Positions 6,031-11,799 of a stretch of 18,216 bases of DNA are shown piece after piece. The notes under the pieces were generated by a model. It ran no database searches. It saw only the letters and a list, made by a program, of their open reading frames with translations, and was not told the origin of the DNA. The DNA is taken from positions 1 to 18,216 of the forward strand of contig DMLD01000059.1 of assembly GCA_003453515.1 (NCBI GenBank). The letters are read 5' to 3'. The stretch is from Lachnospiraceae bacterium (GTDB lineage: Bacteria > Bacillota > Clostridia > Lachnospirales > Lachnospiraceae). Each line of letters opens with the position of its first letter. The stretch's first letter is position 1. Made by a program: the position numbers and the translations under genes.

Positions 6031-7431
6031 ATGGAACGGGAAAACGCATGGAAAAAATACAAAAAAAAGGATATCGCCGAGCTTGAAAAGCTGAACGACG
6101 AATACAAGAAATTTTTATCAAAGCATAAGACAGAGAGGGAGTGCACCGTTTGGGCGGTCGAGCAGGCAAAGAAGGCAGGCTATACCGACCTTAAGGATGT
6201 GCTGAAAAAGAAGAAAAAGCTCGCCCCCGGGGACAAGGTATACGCCGTCAATATGAAGAAGGCGGTGGTTCTTTTCAACATAGGCAAGAAGTCCATAGAA
6301 AAGGGAATGGCGATACTCGGCGCGCATATAGACTCGCCCAGAATGGATATCAAGCAGAACCCGCTCTACGAGGACACCGAGCTTGCTTATCTCGATACGC
6401 ACTACTACGGCGGTATAAAAAAATACCAGTGGGTGACGGTTCCGCTCGCGATACACGGCGTTTTTGTAAAGACGGACGGAACGGTCGTCGACGTGTGCAT
6501 AGGTGAGAAGGAGGACGATCCGATATTCTGTGTGACGGATCTGCTGATACACCTTTCTCAGGAAAATATGGAGAAGAAGGCGTCCAAGGTCATCGAGGGA
6601 GAGGCGCTTGACATACTTTTCGGCAGCAGACCGCTTCCGGATGCCACCAAGGAGGAGAAGGAGTGCAAGGAGGCTGTCAAAAAGGGTATACTTAAGCTTC
6701 TTAAGGATACCTACGGCGTGAGCGAGGAGGATTTTCTCTCGGCAGAGCTGGAGGTCGTACCGGCAGGTGCGGCGAGAGACTCGGGCTTTGACAGATCGAT
6801 GATCATGGGCTACGGTCAGGATGACAAGGTCTGCGCGTTTACATCGCTAAAGGCAATGCTTGCCGTCGAAGCCCCGGAGTACACCACATGCTGTCTCCTT
6901 GTTGACAAGGAGGAGATAGGAAGTGTCGGCGCGACCGGTATGAGATCACAGTTTTTCGAGAACACTGTCGCTGAGCTCATAGGCTGCATGGGCGAGTACG
7001 ATGACAGGCGGCTAAAGCGCACGCTTGCAAACTCAAAGATGCTCTCATCGGATGTGAGCGCAGCATTTGACCCGACATACGCCTCGGCTTATGACAAGAG
7101 AAATGCCGCTTACTTCGGACGCGGAATGGTATTTAACAAGTTCACCGGAAGTCGCGGCAAGTCAGGCAGCAACGATGCCAACGCCGAGTTCATGGCGGGG
7201 ATAAGAGGAATCCTCGATGAGGCGGGAGTTTCGTATCAGACGGCAGAGCTTGGCAAGGTGGATGTCGGCGGAGGCGGGACCATCGCCTATATCATGGCAC
7301 TCTACGGGATGGAGGTCATCGACTGCGGTGTTGCCGTGCTCAATATGCATGCGCCGTGGGAGATCACCAGCAAGGCAGATATATATGAGACAGAAAAAGG
7401 CTATGAGGTATTCTTGAAAAAGATATTCTGA
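6031..7431 (+). CDS. M18-family zinc aminopeptidase
   Basis: This is a cytosolic metalloaminopeptidase that removes N-terminal residues from peptides. M18 enzymes (aspartyl aminopeptidase, yeast Lap4 type) assemble as large oligomers with two zinc ions. The 466 residues fit the bacterial branch. Visible metal and catalytic sites are His99 and Asp101 in GAHIDSPRMD, Asp264 and Asp265 in GYGQDDKVCAF, DKEEIGS at 292-298 (catalytic Glu294/Glu295 pair), and His440 in NMHAPWEITSK. The ATG follows AAGGGAGAT at good spacing. It lies 45 bases after the small unknown gene with no obvious promoter between, so it may be in the same transcript. The substrate preference (Asp/Glu or other) cannot be read from the sequence. 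Confidence 0.93.
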   Translation: MERENAWKKYKKKDIAELEKLNDEYKKFLSKHKTERECTVWAVEQAKKAGYTDLKDVLKKKKKLAPGDKVYAVNMKKAVVLFNIGKKSIEKGMAILGAHIDSPRMDIKQNPLYEDTELAYLDTHYYGGIKKYQWVTVPLAIHGVFVKTDGTVVDVCIGEKEDDPIFCVTDLLIHLSQENMEKKASKVIEGEALDILFGSRPLPDATKEEKECKEAVKKGILKLLKDTYGVSEEDFLSAELEVVPAGAARDSGFDRSMIMGYGQDDKVCAFTSLKAMLAVEAPEYTTCCLLVDKEEIGSVGATGMRSQFFENTVAELIGCMGEYDDRRLKRTLANSKMLSSDVSAAFDPTYASAYDKRNAAYFGRGMVFNKFTGSRGKSGSNDANAEFMAGIRGILDEAGVSYQTAELGKVDVGGGGTIAYIMALYGMEVIDCGVAVLNMHAPWEITSKADIYETEKGYEVFLKKIF

Positions 7432-7480
7432 TATACCCTCGTGCTTCTGAACGTTCATTAGAAAAATATTTTCATGCACA

Positions 7481-7506
7481 TGTGGATGACGTTCCCGTTA
7501 TTCACA
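7481..7506. other. Two inverted near-consensus DnaA-box-like 9-mers
   Basis: TGTGGATGA (7481-7489, minus-strand box) and TTATTCACA (7498-7506, plus strand) each match the DnaA box TTATCCACA at 8 of 9 positions. They lie 8 bases apart in the gap between the aminopeptidase gene and the terminator. They may be chance; no AT-rich unwinding region or dnaA/dnaN gene is near, so this is not proposed as an origin. Confidence 0.2.
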
Positions 7507-7517
7507 GGGCATAGATG

Positions 7518-7546
7518 AAAAAAAGGACGCGATGCGTTCTTTTTTT
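7518..7546. terminator. Bidirectional Rho-independent terminator upstream of recA
   Basis: AAAAAAAGGACGC pairs with GCGTTCTTTTTTT around a GAT loop (13 bp with one G-T wobble). The seven T on the plus strand and the seven A (T on the minus strand) allow termination from either side. It closes the aminopeptidase transcript 87 bases after its stop. Confidence 0.88.
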
Positions 7547-7560
7547 CGGTTGAATGATAC

Positions 7561-7717
7561 TTTACAGCTCTTGCATACCTGTGTTATCATAACATCACGC
7601 ATCATCAGAGGCTTCGCGGACGGAGTATGATCCGGCATTCGGGGTTTGCGCCCTCCGTGAACAGTGTCGCGGTGTATTCGCGGCAGGAGGGCATCCGCGG
7701 AGTTGAGAAAAATAAAA
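7561..7717 (+). other. GC-rich gene-free stretch before recA with a possible promoter and local hairpins
   Basis: This is the rest of the roughly 400-base gap before recA. TTTACA (7561-7566) and TATCAT (7585-7590) are 18 bases apart and could be a promoter. Downstream, ACGGAG (7620-7625) can pair with CTCCGT (7653-7658), and CGCGG (7679-7683) with CCGCG (7695-7699). The stretch is richer in GC than the flanks and has no convincing coding frame. It may hold a small RNA or simply an upstream region; no known RNA family was recognised. Confidence 0.25.
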
Positions 7718-7723
7718 AAGTTG

Positions 7724-7752
7724 TTGACAAGCCGGGACGTATAGTGTATCAT
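7724..7752 (+). promoter_or_regulatory. recA promoter
   Basis: A perfect TTGACA (7724-7729) and TATCAT (7747-7752) have 17-base spacing. The predicted start site is near 7759, leaving a leader of about 75 bases before the chosen recA start. Confidence 0.88.
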
Positions 7753-7762
7753 GTGAATATAC

Positions 7763-7774
7763 GAACAGGCGTTC
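7763..7774. promoter_or_regulatory. LexA (SOS) operator of recA
   Basis: GAACAGGCGTTC is a perfect match to the Gram-positive LexA/DinR box GAACNNNNGTTC (also to GAACRNRYGTTC), with an added flanking C/G pair. It lies about 10 bases after the -10 element, at the predicted transcription start, where LexA binding would block recA expression until DNA damage. Confidence 0.92.
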
Positions 7775-7832
7775 GGGTTAGTGTGATTTTATCGAACAAG
7801 TGATTGCGCAAGACGAAGAAATGGGGGAAATC

Positions 7833-8891
7833 ATGTCAGAGAATATCGCAGAGAGAGATCCAAACAAGTTAAGGGCACTGGAGTCGGCTATTGCTCAGAT
7901 AGAAAAGCAGTATGGACAGGGCTCCATCATGAAATTGGGGGACAACACACATCTTCAGGTCGAGGCTACGCCGACAGGCTCGCTGAGTCTGGATCTGGCG
8001 CTGGGAGTCGGAGGTATACCGAAGGGAAGAGTGGTCGAGATATACGGACCGGAGTCAAGCGGTAAGACGACTGTTGCGCTCCATATGGTAGCCGAGGTGC
8101 AAAAGCGCGGAGGTATAGCGGGCTTTATCGATGCCGAGCACGCCTTGGATCCTGTATATGCAAAGAATATCGGAGTGGATATCAATGAGTTATATATCTC
8201 TCAGCCTGACAGCGGAGAGCAGGCTATGGAGATCACGGAGACGATGGTAAGATCGGGAGCTGTGGATATTGTTATAGTGGACTCGGTGGCAGCTCTTGTA
8301 CCAAAGGCAGAGATAGACGGTGACATGGGAGACTCACACGTGGGATTGCAGGCCCGTTTGATGTCTCAGGCACTCAGAAAGCTGACCAGTGTCATCAACA
8401 AGTCAAACTGTACCGTTATCTTCATCAACCAGCTCAGAGAGAAGATCGGAGTGATGTTCGGCAATCCCGAGACGACCACCGGTGGAAGGGCTTTGAAGTT
8501 CTACGCTTCGGTTCGTATGGAGGTTCGCCGCATAGAGACTCTGTCACAGGCGGGTGAGAAGATAGGTAACAGGGTTCGCGCCAAGATAGTCAAGAATAAG
8601 GTCGCTCCGCCGTTTCAGGAGGCTGAGTTTGACATCATGTTCGGAAAGGGTATATCGCGCGAGGGCGATGTGCTCGATCTGGCGGCTGCCAACGATATCA
8701 TCGTAAAGAGCGGCGCATGGTACAGCTACAAGGGAGACAGGATAGGTCAGGGACGTGAGAACGCGAAGAACTATCTGGCGGAGAATCCGGATATATTCAA
8801 TGAGGTAGAGCAGGCAGTCAGGGATAAGTGTCTGAAGCTTGGCGACGAGGAGACTGCCGCGGAAGAGGCAAAGGATGATGTATCCGAGTGA
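7833..8891 (+). CDS. recA: Recombinase RecA
   Basis: RecA forms filaments on single-stranded DNA, drives homologous recombination and triggers LexA self-cleavage. I chose ATG 7833 (352 residues) because GGGGGA lies just upstream and [20 protein letters not shown] matches the usual N-terminus. An in-frame ATG at 7821 and GTG at 7800 lack good ribosome binding sites. Walker [10 protein letters not shown] is at residues 72-80, with the lysine at 78. The Walker B region is [15 protein letters not shown]-binding loop L1 is in [20 protein letters not shown] and L2 in [20 protein letters not shown]. The C-terminal tail is acidic ([14 protein letters not shown]), as is typical. It is regulated by LexA through the operator at 7763-7774, and its end overlaps the start of recX. 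Confidence 0.98.
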   Translation: MSENIAERDPNKLRALESAIAQIEKQYGQGSIMKLGDNTHLQVEATPTGSLSLDLALGVGGIPKGRVVEIYGPESSGKTTVALHMVAEVQKRGGIAGFIDAEHALDPVYAKNIGVDINELYISQPDSGEQAMEITETMVRSGAVDIVIVDSVAALVPKAEIDGDMGDSHVGLQARLMSQALRKLTSVINKSNCTVIFINQLREKIGVMFGNPETTTGGRALKFYASVRMEVRRIETLSQAGEKIGNRVRAKIVKNKVAPPFQEAEFDIMFGKGISREGDVLDLAAANDIIVKSGAWYSYKGDRIGQGRENAKNYLAENPDIFNEVEQAVRDKCLKLGDEETAAEEAKDDVSE

Positions 8892-9363
8892 TGACACCAA
8901 GTCGGCAACTGAGAAGGCCATGGCTTTGCTTTTGCACAAGGACAGGACAAGACATGAGCTAAAGTCCAGACTTGAAGCGGCGGGCTTTGACAGTGAGTCT
9001 GTTGAGTTTGCCATCAGCTACGTGGATTCGTTCAACTACCTTGATGATCTGAGATATGCCGAGACCTATATACGGTATCATTTTCGATCAAGGAGTCGGA
9101 GAGAGATAACCGAGAAGCTGAAAAGCAAGGGAGTGAGTGATGAGGACATCAGAGAGGGCTTTGACAGCGTGCTTGCCGCAAAGCGTGAGGAAGGCGCTGA
9201 TACAGACCCGGAGATCGAGTCGATAGAAGCGCTTCTGAACAAGAGACTGAAGGGCAGGGCGCTGTCCGAGCTCACATATGAGGAAAAGCAAAAGCAGATG
9301 AGGTATTTATCCGGCAAGGGTTATCCTGCGGACAAGATAAGAAAGATGATTCTCCTTGACTAG
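8875..9363 (+). CDS. recX: Regulatory protein RecX
   Basis: RecX binds RecA filaments and tunes their growth and activity. The protein is all-helical with three tandem three-helix repeats: [45 protein letters not shown] and [21 protein letters not shown], then LLNKRLKGR and [18 protein letters not shown]. With a start at ATG 8875 it is 162 residues, within the family range. AAGAGG lies 6 bases upstream; the ATG at 8878 is equally possible. An upstream in-frame start at 8839 would overlap recA by 53 bases and adds a basic tail not seen in the family. The 17-base overlap with recA implies coupled translation and SOS control. Confidence 0.92.
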   Translation: MMYPSDDTKSATEKAMALLLHKDRTRHELKSRLEAAGFDSESVEFAISYVDSFNYLDDLRYAETYIRYHFRSRSRREITEKLKSKGVSDEDIREGFDSVLAAKREEGADTDPEIESIEALLNKRLKGRALSELTYEEKQKQMRYLSGKGYPADKIRKMILLD

Positions 9364-9384
9364 CTTTCTGTCATGTGATAAAAT
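9356..9384 (+). promoter_or_regulatory. Candidate promoter of the MoxR operon, overlapping the end of recX
   Basis: TTGACT (9356-9361) and TAAAAT (9379-9384) are separated by exactly 17 bases. Transcription would start near 9391, inside the first arm of the inverted repeat described next. Confidence 0.65.
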
Positions 9385-9385
9385 A

Positions 9386-9452
9386 TTACTGTTCACGGCT
9401 GACAGATGTGCATATCAGCTTAGAATGAATTTATTTATAACGTGAACAGTAA
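9386..9452 (+). other. Structured leader: 12-bp inverted repeat with nested hairpin
   Basis: TTACTGTTCACG (9386-9397) and CGTGAACAGTAA (9441-9452) are perfect inverted repeats. Directly inside, GCTGA (9398-9402) pairs with TCAGC (9415-9419), which would stack on the outer stem. The single-stranded stretch TTAGAATGAATTTATTTATA lies between. It sits between the candidate promoter and the terminator-like hairpin, before the MoxR start. It could be an RNA regulatory element, a small RNA or a DNA operator. It matches no riboswitch class I know. Confidence 0.45.
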
Positions 9453-9488
9453 CTATGATCAGGAAAGCAGACTAAGGACAACAAATAG

Positions 9489-9534
9489 GGCTTGCAAACC
9501 GGTTTTATGTCGGATTGGCAAGCCTGTTTATATT
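9489..9534 (+). terminator. Terminator-like hairpin (possible attenuator) just before moxR
   Basis: GGCTTGC (9489-9495) pairs with GCAAGCC (9518-9524). The stem continues inward with AA/TT and CCG/CGG after a bulge and a mismatch, and a T-rich tail follows (TGTTTATATT, 9525-9534). The moxR ribosome binding site starts at once after it. It either ends recA-recX transcripts or acts as an attenuator of the next operon. Confidence 0.65.
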
Positions 9535-9545
9535 GAGAGGTGGAT

Positions 9546-10472
9546 ATGGATCAGATACTCGGAGAGGTCGTAGGAGAAGTAGGCTCTATCATAAAGGGCA
9601 AGGACGATGTTATAGTTAAGCTGCTTGCGTCCATACTTGCCAAGGGGCATGTGCTTATGGAGGATATTCCCGGGGTCGGCAAGACGACTCTTGCGACCAC
9701 CTTTGCCAGGACGCTCTCGCTGAGCTATCACAGAGTACAGTTTACCCCGGATGTGCTGCCGAGCGATTTGCTTGGATTCTCGATGTATGAGAAGGAGAAG
9801 GGTGAGTTTGTATTCAGGGAGGGTGCGGTTTTTTGCAACCTTTTTCTGGCTGACGAGATAAACAGAACATCACCGAAGACCCAGTCGGCGCTGCTGGAGG
9901 TCATGGAGGAGAGGCAGGCGTCCGTAGAGGGGGAGACCAGAAGGCTTCCTGACCCATTTATCGTTATAGCGACCGAGAACCCCTCGGGTGCCTCCGGGAC
10001 ACAGCTTTTGCCGGAGTCTCAGCTTGACCGCTTCATGATACGCATATCCATGGGGTATCCCAAGCACGAGGATGCTGTCAACATACTGAAAAACGAGGTG
10101 TGGGAGAACCTTGACAGGGTAAAGCGTGTGATGGGACTGGATGAGCTGACTGAATTTCAGGAGAAGACGAAGAGGGTGTTTGTCCACGATGCTCTCTATG
10201 ATTACATGGTATCCATAGTGGAGAAGACCAGAGAACACGATTACTTTGTCAGCGGAGCCTCGCCGAGAGGAACGATAGCTCTTTTGCGTATGAGCAGGGC
10301 TATGGCGATTATGGACGGAAGAGACTTTGTGACAGCTGAGGACGTGCAGAGGGTGGCTGTCGATGTTCTGTCTCACAGAGTGAGGATATCCAACAGGGCG
10401 GCAGCTGAAGGGAAGAAAGCGGATAGCTGCATCAGACAGGTACTGATGGAGGTGGCACCTCCAAGGTTATAG
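9546..10472 (+). CDS. MoxR-family AAA+ ATPase
   Basis: MoxR ATPases are AAA+ proteins thought to remodel or activate partner proteins, often envelope-associated or metal-binding ones. The start ATG 9546 has GAGAGG 5 bases upstream; the in-frame GTG two codons earlier has no suitable site. Of 308 residues, Walker A is IPGVGKTT at 41-48 and Walker B LADEIN at 101-106. Sensor 1 lies in IATENPSG (141-148), and the arginine-bearing LPESQLDRFMIRI follows. Sensor 2 is in SPRGTIALLRMSRA, with the lid VTAEDVQRVAVDVLSHR. The gene heads a three-gene set with a DUF58 protein (gap 44 bases) and a transglutaminase, a widespread MoxR-type arrangement in which the ATPase is proposed to act on the DUF58 partner. 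Confidence 0.95.
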   Translation: MDQILGEVVGEVGSIIKGKDDVIVKLLASILAKGHVLMEDIPGVGKTTLATTFARTLSLSYHRVQFTPDVLPSDLLGFSMYEKEKGEFVFREGAVFCNLFLADEINRTSPKTQSALLEVMEERQASVEGETRRLPDPFIVIATENPSGASGTQLLPESQLDRFMIRISMGYPKHEDAVNILKNEVWENLDRVKRVMGLDELTEFQEKTKRVFVHDALYDYMVSIVEKTREHDYFVSGASPRGTIALLRMSRAMAIMDGRDFVTAEDVQRVAVDVLSHRVRISNRAAAEGKKADSCIRQVLMEVAPPRL

Positions 10473-10516
10473 ATAAGGAAATAACGATCATATATAGCAT
10501 CATTTGGAGAAAGCAG

Positions 10517-11650
10517 ATGCCGGTAAAAACTAAGAAAAGAAGACTTCATATACGCCCGAGACCGTTCAGGTTGGCAGGGTATATCCTATGGCTTTTGATC
10601 ATGCTCATCATGTATGTTATGTTCAGAAGCTTTCTTCTTTTGTTCTTCACGGTGTTTTTATGTGTGATCCCGTGGATATTCGTTTTGGGCGGCTATATTC
10701 TTGCGAAGCGGATCAGGGTCGCCGTGGAAGCAGGGTATGTATCGTACTTAAGACAGGGGGATGAGGTCAGTCCGTCTGTCAGGGTGTACAACCCGCTGTG
10801 GATCGGAAGCTTGGATGTAAGCATCAATATAAGGCTGTATAACGAGCTTTTTGACAGACCTGAGGATGCGGGGAAGCTGAAGGTCTCTCTTCCGGTCGTG
10901 GGCAGAGACATAAAGAGAGCCGAGGGCGTATCCGAGCTTATGCTGCCCCTGACCATCAAAAGGATAGGCGGATACAGGATCGATATATGTGATTACAGCG
11001 TACAGGATTATCTGGGGATCGTCAGGTTTTGCTATGATGCGGGGGATATGCCCTCGCACACGGCGGTGTTTCAGGCTTTGCCGACTACGGAAAAATATGA
11101 GGCTCCCGACCCGGAGACGATATCTGCGGGGATGACGGAGGTGGAGGAGAGCAACCGCAAGGGAAGCGATTTTTCTGAGGTAAGCGATATAAGAGAGTAT
11201 ATGCCCGGAGACAGGATCAGGGATATACACTGGAAGCTGTCCGCGAGGCAGGATGAGCTGATGGTAAAGCTGAGGACGCAGCTTGCCGGGATGGAGCTCG
11301 TCGCAGTGATCGTACCCGATGAGGATGACAGGATAACGGAGGAGATATATACCTATAGCTACCGTGAGCTCAGGTCGTGGAGTGAGGGAGAGACCGATAT
11401 CGAGCTTAGAGTGTATAGCAGGGCGACATACGGCTTTGAGACGTTTTTGCTGGATTGCCCGGAATCTGTTGATGAAGCCTTTGCGGATCTTGTGAGAACA
11501 AACTATCATGAGCACATAGCGGAGGATGGAAGTGCGGAGGCGCTTGAGAGCATAATCACGAATCTGTACCCGTACTTAAACGGCTATATAAGATTTGGAA
11601 TAATGTCAGATAACAGTGTGGGTTATGAGGTGCAGGGCTCGGTTGATTAA
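10517..11650 (+). CDS. DUF58 domain membrane protein
   Basis: This is the usual partner of MoxR ATPases. The 377 residues begin with a basic tail and two close membrane segments (LAGYILWLLIMLIMYVMF and SFLLLFFTVFLCVIPWIFVL, about residues 17-60). A strand-rich region follows (80-200). The DUF58 core at about residues 215-255 has the signature GSDFSEVSDIREYMPGDRIR followed by DIHWKLSARQDELMVKL. DUF58 proteins often have a von Willebrand A-like fold, and their biochemical role is not established. The ATG is preceded by GGAGA at good spacing. It probably anchors the system in the membrane with the core in the cytosol; this is inference from the helices. Confidence 0.93.
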   Translation: MPVKTKKRRLHIRPRPFRLAGYILWLLIMLIMYVMFRSFLLLFFTVFLCVIPWIFVLGGYILAKRIRVAVEAGYVSYLRQGDEVSPSVRVYNPLWIGSLDVSINIRLYNELFDRPEDAGKLKVSLPVVGRDIKRAEGVSELMLPLTIKRIGGYRIDICDYSVQDYLGIVRFCYDAGDMPSHTAVFQALPTTEKYEAPDPETISAGMTEVEESNRKGSDFSEVSDIREYMPGDRIRDIHWKLSARQDELMVKLRTQLAGMELVAVIVPDEDDRITEEIYTYSYRELRSWSEGETDIELRVYSRATYGFETFLLDCPESVDEAFADLVRTNYHEHIAEDGSAEALESIITNLYPYLNGYIRFGIMSDNSVGYEVQGSVD

Positions 11651-11670
11651 GGAAACAGTGATCATACGGC

Positions 11671-11748
11671 CGGTTTTATTTATGGTGGTATCGGAAAAGC
11701 CGGTATGGTCGGTTTTATTTACAGTAGTATCGGAAAAGCCGGTATGGC
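11671..11748. repeat. Two tandem 39-bp repeats between the DUF58 and transglutaminase genes
   Basis: Copy 1 (11671-11709) and copy 2 (11710-11748) start with CGGTTTTATTTA and end with GTATCGGAAAAGCCGGTATGG plus one base. They differ at four positions, all transitions. Within each copy CCGG/TTTT-like ends (CGGTTTT and AAAAGCCG) are partly complementary and could form a hairpin. The 149-base gap otherwise holds only the ribosome binding site of the next gene. Confidence 0.75.
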
Positions 11749-11799
11749 TATTTAATCGGTGTATTCTTAAAGGATGAGATAAGTCGGGAGGACGATCAG

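Noticed and set aside
7498..7752. Minus-strand 84-codon frame between the aminopeptidase and recA genes
   Set aside because: It covers the bidirectional terminator and the recA promoter and shows no protein family pattern.
9386..9534. Known riboswitch or 6S RNA in the recX-moxR gap
   Set aside because: I looked for T-box, c-di-GMP, c-di-AMP, preQ1 and 6S-like signatures and saw none; it is kept only as an unclassified structured leader.
10748..11515. Long minus-strand open frame (255 codons) opposite the DUF58 gene
   Set aside because: It lies wholly inside a well-supported DUF58 gene, has no domain pattern and is rich in His, Arg and Ile in the way expected of an antisense shadow.
11682..11777. 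Possible plus-strand 31-codon peptide across the 39-bp repeats
   Set aside because: No ribosome binding site is seen, and the sequence is simply the repeat translated twice.
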